Below the pieces are notes generated by a model, which was not told the origin of the DNA, made no database searches, and was given only the letters and a program-made list of their open reading frames with translations. From the NCBI RefSeq assembly GCF_050908995.1, contig NC_135120.1, positions 15,203,433-15,267,432 on the forward strand: DNA of 64,000 bases. The letters are read 5' to 3'. Below, in pieces: positions 1 through 12,595 of this stretch. This DNA comes from Andrena cerasifolii. Its lineage: Eukaryota; Arthropoda; Insecta; Hymenoptera; Andrenidae. Numbering within the stretch: position 1 is the stretch's first letter; every line of letters begins with the position of its first letter. The position numbers and the translations under genes are program-made.

Positions 1-640
1 AGCTACTGTCCGGGGTAAAGTGAGCTGAAATAAAATAACAATTTTAATTAAGGATGCAGGTAATTATTAACCCCTTGCGCTGAGATGACGTGTCAAGCAC
101 GTCAGCTTCTAGCTTTTTTGCACCGTGGTTGCCAAAAACTGTGGCAGATTTTTTCATTTTTTGAGGTTAGTTTCTGTTCCACCACGCCGCGTGTTTTTCT
201 AGCCAGCTGATAGGTTAGGATATTGCGCACGTCACTTGCGCATCTGGTATTTTCAGCTCAGTTTACCCCGGTCACTTTACCCCGAATATATACTCAGTGG
301 AAAATTAATTATTTAATAATGTTGGGATTAATGTTTTCTCAAACGCGTGTACAAGTATGTTGATAAGCTTGCTTTAAACACGCGAAACAAATTTTGAGTT
401 AAAATAACACATTCATGACTCATTTATCCAAAAAGCTAAACTAAAAAGAAAACCAATCAGAAGTCCCTAAAAATTAATTTTTAAGTTTTTAAATGAAGAT
501 TACATTTTTCGATATCCGAATGTGCATACTTATCATTCTTATATTACATACATTTATTACGACACTAAAATTTGTAAATATATTCTTCTTTTAAATAACA
601 AATTAAGAAAGCTCATTTTACCCCGGTCTCCCCTATAGGC
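1..640. repeat. Interspersed repeat with ccggggta termini
   Basis: The motif ccggggtaaagtgagct is forward at 10-26 and occurs inverted (agctcaNtttaccccgg) at 255-271 and 610-626. The last copy is followed by tctcccctatagg. The outer pair gives a terminal-inverted-repeat arrangement about 617 bp long. The middle copy, with a second half-motif (tcactttacccc) right after it, suggests a nested or composite copy. The interior is AT-rich and has no coding frame. Most likely a non-autonomous DNA transposon; the superfamily is not determined. The element may extend past the left window edge. Confidence 0.55.
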
Positions 641-2466
641 GTGATTCAGTTTTAATTCCTTTGAATACAAAATTGGGATACATGAGTGACTCTGTCAAGC
701 TATTTACCTAATTATTAAAATGGTCACTCGAAGGCAATCCATTCTAAGACAACCCCTATTTTCAATTCCATTTCATAAAACATTATTAGCAGAGGCGGTA
801 CTCTGCCCCCGCCCCCCTGATAAATGGAACAATTCCGCTTATTCCACCGCGCATATCGATCTTCTTTCCTGGAACCACCGTAACATCCTTATCTCTCCCC
901 CAACTTCCCTCTCGTTACCGCCGAACGTTTCTGATTCCTCTGTTCCGCGACGGACGCGAACTTGTCCTCCTAGCGACCCTCCCCCCTTCCCGCCGGGCCG
1001 CTAGCGAAGAGGGCGGCCCTCCTCCCTTCGCCTCTTTACGAATTGCAAATTTTCGGCAAGTTTTCGTTAGGGAAATTCAGCCGGCGGTGTTCACTGTATA
1101 CAAAGTGGCACTAGAGGATAGAGTAGATAGCTAAGAGGAGGCAAGAGAGGGGCCTCGGATACGCGCTCCACGGTAAAAGCACAAATATTTGACGGGTAAA
1201 TAGAGTGATACTTGATGCGGCGCTGGTTGGTGGAGGATACTGCCAGCGGTGCTGCTACCCGCCGTCACTGCTGCGTCTGGTCTCAAAGCTGCCATTGCTG
1301 CCTCCGCCGTCGATGCTGTTGCTACTGTTCCTCCCGTTGCCGTACTGATGATAGGCTAGGTTGCAAGGGGGGGAGGGGGCGAGTGGAGGCTTGCACGGTA
1401 CGCTTCCACGGGAATGTTTTAGGGAACCCTCCTACGCCGGCCGCCCAGTTTGCACGGCGGTGAGATCCATCACGCCCGGGCAAATTGCAAACATTAGCTT
1501 GCAACTTGCAACTCTTCGGCGTTGCACTTGCGCGACCGCCGTCGAACAACGGATCACCCCAGACGTGGGTGTCCGTGACTCAGATTCATCTTGGTTTCGA
1601 GGTGAATCGATCATCGAGGAGCTTGAACGCTGTTTTGATTTCGAGGGCACTGAAGAAATCACACCTGCGTGGTGTGAATTAAAACGTAGCAAGGTGGGTG
1701 AGGAAATGGAGGCTCGTGAAATAATGAATGAGGAATACGAAGGGACGTTTTTATAATGTGGAATTGAGAAAGATGAAGGATAAATTCTTGTAAAGTAACA
1801 TATAGTTAGGTTCAAAGGAATCGTTGTTATTGAACAGATTAAAGTAGACACGTCACCCCTTCGAGTGGTTGTTACGTGTCTGTAGAAGACGAAATGAAAT
1901 TCCACTCTGAAGGAGTTGTAGAAGAAAAGAATCCCCTGTTGGAAAGGAAGCAGGGGTGCGTGATCTCTTCGTCGCTTATCCACGAACACGAACGGTTGGG
2001 GTGAAGGGTAGTCAGGAGCAATATAATGTGTTTTTAATAAATCGTGGAGGAACTCGTATGGAGATCGGTCTGAATAAATTTGATTTAAAATCCAAGGGGG
2101 GCTGGGTGACAGAGGAACGCGTGAATGAACGCTGCTCGTGCCAACGAGGGGAGTCGAGGAACATTTGTTTGGAAGTGTCGAAGTATCGAAGATATGTCTT
2201 AGCCCCAGCCTCAATTTCCTTACGTTTTATCTAATCGGCTGCGACTTTAACATCTTCCTTCACAATTTGTCTCGTATGAAATTTTGTGAGTCCTTTTCAC
2301 GTTCTTTCTATCACCATGATGGGCAACATTGTGAGTACAAGGAAATATAATCGAGTTTTTGAGTTAAATGTTATTATACAAGGTATTCCACTAATCCTAA
2401 CATAAACGGTTTCGTTGAGAATATTTTAATATTGTAGTAATCCTATTACCATCTCATGGTATGAAC
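641..2466. other. No gene seen; GC-rich island within unique sequence
   Basis: Composition shifts to CpG- and C-rich at about 780-1040 and 1210-1560, including a GCTGC-rich stretch near 1240-1320 and a G-run near 1366-1379. Open frames occur on both strands, but they are compositional and resemble nothing I recognise. Could be regulatory or a non-coding exon; nothing in the sequence decides this. Confidence 0.4.
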
Positions 2467-2570
2467 CAGAGTTGGGCAACATGTAATGTAATTACAAATT
2501 ACAAATTACGATTAAAATGTAATTGAATTGATTACACATTATTTTCTGTAATCGTTAATATAGGTAGTTG
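2467..2570 (+). repeat. hAT-like terminus (cagagttgggca) relic
   Basis: Starts with cagagttgggcaac and runs into attacaaatta-type AT repeats. The same 12-bp start opens the copies at 3662 and 44498. Termini of the form CAGNGTTGGGCA are typical of hAT-derived non-autonomous elements. No matching inverted end is visible, so the copy is partial. Confidence 0.5.
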
Positions 2571-3661
2571 GCCACAATTTTGACTGTGTGAACAACCTTT
2601 GTGATACTACGAAGACGATATAAATGTTTGTTTTTCTCTTAAAGTGGTTGATACATTAACGACAGCAACTACCATCAGTAATAGATATAAAAATATAGGA
2701 CACCATATAAACAACCAAAGGCGACCTCTAATCTCTAAAGTGACTTCATTAATAAAGAAAGGAATTATTATATGTATACTGACTACATATTCATCACACA
2801 TCTATAATCTTATTTTATAAGTTTCATGAATCTTAAGCCCAAAGCTTCCAAGATATTCAAAGTACTAAATCATCAACAGTGCTCACCAATAATATTTATC
2901 TTTGCCAAGTAATCGCCTCTACGAATGGTGTCGAAGCCAATCGTGTGTTTCATAAGTGACAAAACTTGATTACTTTCACATTAAAGGTGAGTATCTAGAT
3001 GATTTGGGGTTTGGATGTTCGCAAATCGAAAGACTAACAGACAAGGCCGATTCGACGCGCCTATTCGTCACTGGAGAACCCTAGTGTCTACCAGCCACGA
3101 TAAACCGGGGCTTCGATTCCCTCCGTAGGCTACCCTAGCCATTAAACACAATGCCGCTGCTATTACTCTTCACGGTGTTATTGAACGGGCTCCATTATCA
3201 TCGTATAATATCGCGATATCTTTTCACCCCGTTGGGAGTGCCCGCAGAACGGAAGAACTGCCAAATCGTAGCGAACTCGTTTCGAGCCCCGCGCGCTTGG
3301 AACATCGCCTGAAAGTCCCTGGCAAACCAGGACACCCGTGGAAACTAATAGTTTTCAAAAATATACCCGGAAACGGCGCATATTTTCCAGCTTTGAAAAA
3401 TGCTCGCCGCTCGTATCTACGCGCCACTCAATCTTCTTTCTTATTCGTTTTCGATATCGCCTAACAGGGGAACAAAAAACACTTCGTTGCAGTAAAATAA
3501 ATTTGAAAAAGAACGCGCACACTGAGGTCTTCCTTTTAAACGGTTCAGAAATATTTGGGAATAGACTGCTCTATAGAAGTCTGGAATCACAATATGATTT
3601 AATGGGATTTTTGGTTGTTTATGTTTTATGGGAATTGTTACTGAGAATATTAACTTTCAGT
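2571..3661. other. No gene or recognisable repeat seen
   Basis: Moderately AT-rich unique sequence with a more balanced patch near 3010-3330. Nothing with coding, RNA-gene or mobile-element character is visible. Confidence 0.4.
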
Positions 3662-3905
3662 CAGAGTTGGGCATTAACTAAATAAAAAATTATTTCTCAT
3701 TAAATAACGGACCAAATAAAAGTTACTTTAACTTCAGATTATTCGGCGAATAAAGTTATTTTTCTTTATTTGACGAGAATTTATTCGATGAATTATAAAG
3801 TTAATTTTTTTATTCGTCCAGGGTTTCAACTTCAGCGTTGAATAAATTTGTCAACTTTAACTATAAAGTCGACGTCAAACCCGGGTTAACTTTATTCAAC
3901 ACATG
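3662..3905 (+). repeat. Dispersed hAT-like repeat, copy 1
   Basis: Begins cagagttgggcattaacta and continues with frequent ttattcg/cgaataaa motifs. It aligns by eye along most of its length with 44498-44700: same start, taacgga at +43, ttattcgaYgaat in the middle, tttcRacttcagcgt near the end. Two diverged copies 41 kb apart define a dispersed family. No transposase is present. Confidence 0.7.
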
Positions 3906-5986
3906 ACAAATCATTTTTTTTTATCTTTTATTCGTTACTCTCTGCTTTGAGTTAAGGGAAAATTCGTAATGTGATATGATTTTCATGTTCAAATTGACTC
4001 GTAATTGAACATTTTTCATGATTATTTCACGAAATTCCAGTATGAAAATAATGAAAACTAAACGCACATTGGCAAGTCCTCGGAGCTATAAATTAAGCGC
4101 ATTTCGGTCCAACATTTTCGTCTAAATGTAGACATTCCTGAAGGAAAAGTAGACTATGAAATTTAATCGTCCACGCGGCATAAGAGGTGAGTGAAATTAA
4201 ACAAGAAGACGATTGAGATTTCTGTGACATATCAATAGAATAAAATGTACCTAAAACAACCTGCCGACTTGCAGAATTATTTTCCTAAAGCACCCACTGG
4301 TTTGTCAAAACGATTTCTTAAAAATATTCAACGACTTGTCAAACAACTTCCTACAAGTGCGCAACAACTTGTCAAACCTCTCGTGACATCCTTTCCCACG
4401 CATATTAGGTACTTAACGCCACCCCGATATGGCACAGCCATCTACCACGAAAACACTACATCCCTCTCACCGCAAGGCTTCTTCCAGCGTCTCGAATTTA
4501 CCGTGCCATCGATTCCGCGTCGACACGGGCAACGAGCTAACGAACGAAGCCAACGAAGCTGCACCGCGCCGCAGCGGCGCGTTCTCGTTACAGCAGGAGC
4601 GGCTAAAATGGCAGCGGCTCTACCTGTACAAGATAAACAGTACCCAATTATAAATTCCTCATATGCAAATCCCCAGAGCTCAGCGGCTGTGAAGCGCCCT
4701 GCGAGCAAGTCTTTGCTTCCTTCCGTGTGGGCGTTCAAGAAGCGGAAGAGACAGCGCTGCCGCGGAACACTACCTGCGAAACGAACGACAAGGGACGAGG
4801 ATGTGGTAGCGGGAGGTGGGAATTGGGGAGGGGGTCGAGGAGCAAGAAGAGACAGAACGAAGTGGGTGCACGGCGAGCGGGCGGGAAACGGGCCTGAACA
4901 GAGGTGCACTGTGAAGAGGAAAGACAAACTGAGATGAAGAAATAGAGGGGATACAGAGGATGAAAGGGTGAAAAGGGAATGGCGAGGGGTGGGGTTGGGC
5001 CTGATTGGCGGCGGCGTTAACTGGGAAAGCTAAGCCAGAAGTCGGCTCGCCTGCTGCGTCGTCATCCGTGTGACAACTTATAATTTGATAGAAACCCAGC
5101 TCGTACTGCGCTTGTACCAGCTCTGATACCCATCCTTCTCTTGCCTCCGCCTCTCCGCCCCTTCGCTCCGTTGCCCTCTCTCCCCCTCCCTCGGTCTCCT
5201 GCGTTTCGTTCTCTTGTACAGCTTGATACTTGTGCACACACACAGGCGTCACTTAATCTGCGTCCACTGGTCCAAGGTGTCTATGCTCATCGTCAGCCTA
5301 ACTGTCGGCAGGGGTTTTTGGGGAGAAGGACTGCCTCCATTGGGAAGGTAGGATCGAGTTGGATGAGATAGTTTAATTCTGCTGATCATATCGCGCGATG
5401 TTTGCACTACGCTCGGGATGCTTGCCGGGTGACTGGATGTAAGCGGATTGCACAGCTGCGATTCATTATGCACGTGAGTCGATCACGGTGAACGAAGTTT
5501 CGAAAAATCTGGGTATACGGTGTATCTGCAGTGAGTAGTTGTCTGAAGAATTGGAAGGTGAATCTTGATTGGATAGGCTGTTTTTGATAAATTGGGGGAT
5601 TAATCTGTGAATATGTTGTGTAAATTGTATTTAACACGTTGAGCGTCGCGGGGGGATTGAAAGTTATCGATAGGACTTTAAGGGATGATCGAAAGTCCTT
5701 CTCTTCTTAGTTTCATTTCTACAGCAAATTCAAAGATATGCTTTTTACTTTTATGGAAGCTTTACTTGCGATAAATTTCGACAGCCATCCAAGTGATATA
5801 AAAAGGTATCAATTCACCAACACGGCACTGGAACATTTCAACTCGATATTTTTAAACTTCTCTGGATGAAAAACTACGACAGTCTTTGCCCTGCGATTGA
5901 TCTCACAGCGTCGTGAGGTCAACCTCTATATGAATGTGTCCACCCGTCCACCATACCTTGGCTGCATATTGCAGCTCTTCTCTTAA
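3906..5986. other. No gene confirmed; GC/G-rich island 4430-5300
   Basis: AT-rich to about 4420, then GC-rich. At 4811-4834 four G-runs (gggaggtggg, aattggggaggggg) fit a G-quadruplex pattern on the plus strand. C/T-rich tracts follow at 5140-5210. A 230-codon open frame crosses 4245-4937, but it has no domain or conserved feature and spans both composition types, so I do not call it a gene. Confidence 0.35.
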
Positions 5987-6258
5987 AATAAAAAAATATA
6001 TAAAAAAAATTTTATGTTAAACGATTTTATTTAAAATGTACCGAATTTCGATGGCGTTTTTGACTTTAAATAAAATGTTGGGGCAGGATTTCTCACAACA
6101 AATTCATTTCGACGCTTGGTTCTGTATTAAATTGATTCATATTCTGTTATGAAATATCCTGCTCCACGGTTTTATCTAAAATGAAAAACACCATCGAAAT
6201 TGGGTACATTTTAAATAAAATCGTTTAACATAAAATTTTTTTATCTATTTTTTTTATT
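5987..6258. mobile_element. Foldback/MITE element, about 105-bp arms
   Basis: A left arm (about 5987-6093) is mirrored by a right arm (about 6151-6258). Paired landmarks are aaattttatgttaaacg with cgtttaacataaaatttt, aaaatgtaccgaatttcgatg with catcgaaattgggtacatttt, and ggggcaggat with atcctgctcc. The central loop is about 57 bp. There is no coding capacity. Most likely a non-autonomous foldback DNA element. Confidence 0.8.
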
Positions 6259-6281
6259 ATTTACGTTTTATTGTTTAAGTT

Positions 6282-6375
6282 TTGATTTGTGGTTATATGC
6301 TGATTTCATGTCGATTGAATTGATTTGATTTGTGGTTATAGGCTGATTTCAAGTCGTTTGCATTTGTGGTTATGG
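6282..6375. repeat. Short tandem repeat, about 43-bp unit, 2.5 copies
   Basis: The core gatttgtggttatNNgctgat starts near 6284 and 6327, and a partial third copy (atttgtggttat) lies near 6362. It sits directly beyond the foldback element. Confidence 0.65.
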
Positions 6376-7208
6376 GTTATATTTATTGGTGACTGAGTAA
6401 TTTTTTCACCCCCTCGTGGTTAATTTCTTTTTTTTAAATATTGTATTGTCATCCAAACTACGCACGACTGCACAGTTTCAGGGCAATTTGATAGTTGGAA
6501 GTTGGGTAAATTGGAGTTGCCAGATTTGAACCAAACGTACAAACATACAAACAGAGGATCGAAGCTGAATAAAATCGTTTAAAAACAATGATACCCGGTC
6601 TGATCCGCGTACTCGGTTCCACCCCACTTTCTAAATTTTCACCAATCCAAGCTTCAACGCGCAGAGTCTCCATTCCACTCTGTTTCGGGGCCGCATCAGC
6701 GATGAATCGCGCAAAAATTCTGCCGCTATCGATCGGAGCCAGTAGCAGCAGCATGAATTACGAAGAGATAAACAAGTCACAGTAGACATGATGAGGTGTG
6801 CAGAGCTAAATGAAAGCTGGGATACGAAATCCACGCAGCCAGCGTGCGTTGCTCTGCTCCGCGGGGAGGAATTTCGCCGATGAAAGAGAAGGAGAGGTGA
6901 AGAAGGGAGGGCGCGTGAGGCAGAGAAGGAGGAACAGCGATGGGTGGGTGGGAAAGGGGGCGAGCTTGCTCAGCAGATTGGTATCAATGGAGACAAATTG
7001 AGTTGGCCGGTGATCGATGAAGCTCACCGTCCGTGACGCGAAGTTACGGTAGCGTGCACAACGTTTTCCCTTCCTTCTCCTTTCGCGTGCCCGGCAACGG
7101 CATAGAGCCGTCTCTTTCTACAACGGCATTCGTTTGAGAACATATCTTGCGGGCCCGAGTATCGCAGCCACTATATCGCCGGTGAATTTACACGTTCGCC
7201 TACGAACG
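6376..7208. other. No gene seen; purine-rich island 6800-7200
   Basis: Unique sequence turning GC/purine-rich from about 6800. The short open frames on both strands look like composition effects. Confidence 0.35.
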
Positions 7209-7232
7209 GGTCAGGTTCGATCGAACCTGACC
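7209..7232. promoter_or_regulatory. Perfect 24-bp palindrome, possible nuclear-receptor-type site
   Basis: The half ggtcaggttcga is followed with no spacer by its exact reverse complement. The outer bases give GGTCA and TGACC as an inverted pair, and the right side completes TGACCT, the minus-strand form of the AGGTCA nuclear-receptor half-site. It lies in a GC-richer island with no gene called nearby. The palindrome is seen directly; regulatory function is inference. Confidence 0.45.
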
Positions 7233-8690
7233 TCGGGAATTCGGTTATCTTTCAGACACGCCTCGCCTCGGTGAAATTGCTGCTGGCTGCTTGGAGAAGA
7301 AGAGAATATTGCCTGAACGATTCGGTTATTACCTAAGCCGTAGTTTACGTGGGCTGTGGCCAACGGCAGGGGACAGTAAAGGGGTAAAGAAATACTTGAA
7401 CTCGATGGTGAACGAGTATTTTTTTTTTTATTGAGTCGATAAGAGAACTATGAGATCTATACTCCCCATAGTACGCGGGGTGTTCCTTTACTTGCTCTAG
7501 ATAGTAGCTGATTTGGATGATAAAGGACGTTTCGGATGGAGGATTGAGTTCTTGTTTAGAGTAAGTTTTCATACGCTTTGTTCGAAGATGACTTTCGTGA
7601 TATATTTAGAGGTATATCTGCGTTCGAGCTTCTGAAGGGTAAGGAGATTTACACAGGCTCGCTAAGTGCTTCCTTGTTTTTGGTAAATCGAAGAAATGCA
7701 TGGGAAAGGAACCATCAAAATGGAATATCCACAAAGTTGTTCTCGCGTGAATAGGGACCGCCCGAAGTCGAAAGATATCCATCTTGCACATCGGTGTCAT
7801 CCAAGCGCTTCCGTGCGTGTAATATTCAACAGGAGCATAGGAATCGCAAATGCCAAGTAGTCGATCACAAGATTTACAAGACAGTTCGATGTGTACGGAA
7901 AGTTTGCGAATTCGTTTAAATCTGTGAGACGTTCCCGATGAATTCTTTGCGGCGACTTCCCATAAGAACAACATCCTCGTCGCTCATCTGCTGCCAGTTA
8001 ACATAGAAGACGAATATTTCACTATGTAGTAGGAGACGTTTAGGCACCTTTACCGAGCCCTCAAGCGTGCTCGCATAGTAGCGAGTACAATGGGTTCACC
8101 TTTAACACGTAATCAACTAATGTCGATTACCATGGCAATTCGATCGCCCGCCTGTACGTACATATCTGCATCTTCTGCTCCCGAGCTGAAGGGAAGCCCA
8201 TTGCCGGTATGAGAGATAGACGATAGTGGGCTATTGAGACGCGGTGTGTAAACTCAGACTACCAGCTTTTAGTTGATTAACGCACGCCGACCGTGACTCA
8301 CTGCGGATCTCGAGTACAATGAAAATAGCTTCCGCTGGAAAGACGGATTACTCCAGATTATTGACTTTCGACTCACTCCTTCGTCTCGCCGCGAGTCAGC
8401 CCGGATAAAGAAAAGAAGGGATAAGACGATGAATTCCTGGTCCCCCTGGTTAAGTCTGACTTGGCACGGGACGCTTCTACTGTCTGATGAATTATACGAG
8501 ACGTTCCCTGCTCTATCCGGGTCCCATGCTATTCTTCCACTTATGGTGTACCGTAATTGCTCTCTAATGATGTGTATGATTGGGGAGTCATTTGTATCAC
8601 GATTTGTAGGCACTTGTTTATCAAGGACTAGTGCAATAAATCGTATTCTCCGCAGAATAGGATGCAATAAAAATCATTACAAAATCTTCA
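7233..8690. other. No gene or repeat recognised
   Basis: Mixed-composition unique sequence with an 11-T run at about 7419-7429. Open frames up to about 130 codons occur on the minus strand (near 7606-7974 and 8269-8667) but show no recognisable domain. Confidence 0.35.
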
Positions 8691-10170
8691 TTTTAGGTGA
8701 AGTTAATTCGTTCATTAGTTTCTGACAAAAGGTGACAGCAAAGGAAACATCTTTTCGTATCTGTACTTTATTATCTGTAAAGTAACTTTCACGATAAATA
8801 ACTTCATGTAAAATTAATATTTTTTAATCATTTTTTTTTCACTTTACTCTTTGGAATAAGTTTTTTGGGTGTGTTATTAATTTGCAATAATAAAGGATTA
8901 CTGAACACCGAAATAAATTTCAAATCTGACCTTACTTTTCATACTGACGCACTGATTATGTGTTTTTATTATATAAATTAGGTAACGGCATCGCGACACT
9001 ATATCAATGATGTGTGTTCAATACAATGAAATGGAATATTAGTAAATTGAGCATGGAAAGTATAAAGAGGTAAGACGTACGGAAGTAACTAAGTTTTCTG
9101 CGAAAGATCCTACTTACGTAAAGTATTACCGCTCGAACGATTAAACGGCGACGACGCTGTTGGAATCTGTGAGTGGCTTTCCATCGTTTTACAACCCATA
9201 AAAACTTGTTACTTAAAGACAGACACGGCTTGCAATGGAACTCGTAAAATGCTTATTTTCATTGTTAAAGTAGTCTGTGCTAATCGTGTCCACTAATAAA
9301 GAACGTTAATATATATATATATATGCAAATATCAAGTATATAAATGAGGAGAGTTCTGAAAAACAGTCATCCTAATTATTTTAAAAAACTAATCTAAATG
9401 TTCCTTACACTACGAAGTAGGTGCCCATTATATTTGATGGTAAGTAACATTATTCAAAATATATAAAAAATTAGTGTTTTATTGAAACACCATTATTGCG
9501 AGAAATTTTTTTCAAAATCTAACATATCTTTCAATATTCTTCAAATTAGTTGTCTCGAAGGTTTAAACATTTTTGTACTCGTTAATAAATTTACTGTAAA
9601 CTGTTGTTCGAGTTATTGACCCATAATTTCAATATTTAATTTATCATGTTTGTTCTAATATCCTCTGTACCTACAAATCTTCTCCCTTTCAAGGTGAATT
9701 TGATGTTATAAAATAAGAGGAAGTCTAATGGGAATAAATCAGGATGTACGAGAGTAATTTAATTTTGAATACTCTTACTTTCCCAAAAAGTATTTTACTA
9801 CCACTAGTTCCTCTTACTCAAAAATAAAATCCTCCTCACCGAATTCTTTCAAACGAACGACACACGAGTCGCACTTAATATTCCTCATTCACGTAGCTAC
9901 CCTTAAAAAGTTAAAACGAAGCTCCACAATTTTACCCACTCTCAGAATATAATAGCAAAATCTGGTAAAAGCCATTAAAATTGTATACGTATCAGCGCGT
10001 GTCACCAGCAATTCTTCTGCCATGGAGGTTTTTACTTAACCGACGTGTAAAAAGCAAACATGTGGATTTCAACATTTGTCAAATACGCGAGGAAGAATTG
10101 GCGGGCTATCAGGATCGAGCCGTCGTCAATGGCGATTTCGTATTTACGAGGCATGAATTTTACAACTCGT
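8691..10170. other. AT-rich stretch, nothing recognised
   Basis: Strongly AT-rich, with an (AT)n run at about 9308-9324. No coding, RNA or mobile-element signal is visible. Confidence 0.45.
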
Positions 10171-12595
10171 TCACTGTAACCTGATTATCCGAATTCCGGG
10201 CCCTGGCGGGAACGCGGACACGCCAGCGTGTCGATACACGTGTACGCGTGGAACCGTTTCTACTCGCTCTATTTCCCAACATGCATAATGCACGGCTGAG
10301 GCGAGTTTACATTGCCAATGGCGAATCGAAAAAGTTCCCACTCGCGCCGGAGGTATTTTTTTCGGGCTCGTTGTTTGTCGGAATTTCGGGGAAAAACTGT
10401 CTCACCCAAATTTTCGTCGAATCGTCCGAGAAACGATACTCTGCTGCTAGTTCCCCGTGGCCACGAATTGTACTAGAAAATAAGTAAACAATAATTTATC
10501 AGCTTGTGTAGATGACAATTTGGCTTGCACTGTTATTTTTTTAAAGTTCTGTGTGTATAAAATTTTCACTCGCACGAATGGTTTTCCGTGGAAGTATTCA
10601 GTTGTTTGATAGGTTTGATGTATTTTTTAAGGAAATATTTATTTGTCGGAAACTGTTACCTATAATACATTCATTTACTGCATATTGAAAAAACAGGAGA
10701 AGGAATTTTAACCAGTCCGACAGCTTCATACAGAAAAAGAAGGAAATTATTCTTTTACTTTATGTGTGTACCTACTGACATTTACTGGTTTCCAATTTTC
10801 TTGCACTCACGATTAATAACTGCACGCGATTACTTTCCTGCATGGAAACAGTGTTGGTCCCACGACGTCTTAGCATCGACTCAATCGACTGAAATGTAAT
10901 ATTTACGTTTGAGTCAGAGTTTATGTTCTCTACTTCCACTTCCACAGACTCGAATACTCTAGTGACCTGCGTAACAGTCATGTTTTCACTCGATGTTTCA
11001 CCAATTCTATACAGAGTATCGTATCTTCTTCCAATTTTGCATATACACTCTCAAACCTATCACCTTACTTTAATACCAAGGTACTTTAGATTCGAGTATT
11101 ATATTTATTAACAATTCCAGCTCAGCAAGGTTACTACGTTATTAAACATCCAGTGAAATTAGGTGCCCCAGTGGGGGTTTAAAATAACTAACAATAAGAC
11201 ACACACTTCCAACATCCTCTTTTAAAAATTATTCAGGGTATTAATATCGTACAGAATTTCTACTTGAAACTTCGTTATCTCAAACACATTTCAAACGAGT
11301 TACATGACATTTCAAACGCTTGTTTCTGCATCAACCGATTTCGATGAAAATTTAAAATTTTCATTACAGGATCACATAGAAAAAGCGACCTTCAATACTT
11401 TGTTCCCTATTCGGACCAATTGCAATATTTTTCGGAAAGACGAAACACGTCACCTACTCAGTAAACAAATCCTCCTAGCTTCTCAAAAAAAAACTTAAAT
11501 CCTTTAGACCAATTTTAAAAAAGTTATTCTGTTTTAAATGGTATCCGAATTCTTCTGTGGCCCACTGTATGCATGTCAGCCTATAGATAGGATTAGACAC
11601 TTGTGTGCCTTAGATAATTACCTTCCTGCAGACAGTCCTGTTCAACAAACACAGAAAGAAAATAGAAAATGCGCGAGCCTACCGAAATTACCGACCACGA
11701 CCTGCAGAACTGTCCCGTGTGGAGAGGCCGATCGTTTTGAAAGGCTCAAAAGTGTACGTCCACGTTGACAATTCCGGGGCTGATCGATAGACGCGATATA
11801 CGAATGATTTCGTCTAGACGTTCGGCTCAATCGGTCGGAAACGATTTGTCCCTGAGGCCGTTGGTGAATTCGGATGTTCGCCGGGCGCGCCGGAATCTTG
11901 GTTCGTTGATGGAAAAACGTGGGCACGGAAGTCGGTAACGACCGGCGTGGAAAAAAGTTTTAAAGTAAATATCGTAAAAATTCATTTCCTAGCAGCAATA
12001 CGTTTCCATTCGTCCTCTCGCTCTTGCTCTCGCCCCCGCACCATCTGCCCCACCCCCCTATCGCGTCTCACCTTCTTCTCTCCTCTTCGTCCCCTGCCCC
12101 CTGTTTTCAGGCGTCGTTTTTGTCTCTTTCTTTCCACTCGGCGCCTCTCCAACGCCGCTAGTCCGAATACAATAATCCTGGCCGCTCGTATTCGTAAGCG
12201 TTAGCGGGGTTAAAACGCTGGCCCGGCCCAGGGAAGGGAGGGGAGGCGAGCGGGGCAGCTAGGGGGTGGCTGCAGGTGTTAGCGTACATCGTTTAAACGG
12301 AGTCGGTTCTTTATGATAAAATTAAAACAAGCGAGCGCGCGCGTAGACATCGGTTAACAGGTATTTGCCGACACGGAATCGGTGCTGCGGCTTCTCACCC
12401 GGGCTGCCGACCAACCAGGCTTTCGTTTCGTTCGGAAGGTAACCGTCTCTGTTCGCTATCCAGCGACGATTACGCGCACAAAGTGTGACCATGGTTAATT
12501 GGGACCCGCGCAAATTGGACGTGATTAATTCCGCGATCGATGCCACGGGTCGCGGCTGTTTCGGGGGCGATCTAGGGTCTTTTCATGGGCTGCGG
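10171..12595. other. No gene confirmed; CT tract and GC island 11700-12595
   Basis: An AT-rich core (10480-11600) is flanked by CpG-bearing sequence. A long pyrimidine tract (12015-12109) ends in ccccctgttttcag, a good-looking 3' splice-acceptor context, and gtaagcg occurs at 12195-12201. The roughly 85 bp between them has one open frame but no recognisable protein, so this is at most a candidate non-coding exon. G-runs at 12231-12246 could form a quadruplex. Confidence 0.3.

Noticed and set aside
1432..2214. 260-codon open frame on the minus strand
   Set aside because: Ser/Pro/Thr/Arg-rich with no domain, overlapped by frames on the other strand, and spanning a change in base composition.
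4245..4937. 230-codon open frame on the plus strand
   Set aside because: No recognisable motif, crosses from AT-rich to GC-rich DNA, and the opposite strand is open for 161 codons over the same place.
12110..12195. Possible short exon after a strong pyrimidine tract and cag
   Set aside because: Acceptor and gtaagcg donor contexts look good, but the 85-bp content resembles no protein and no adjoining exon is visible.
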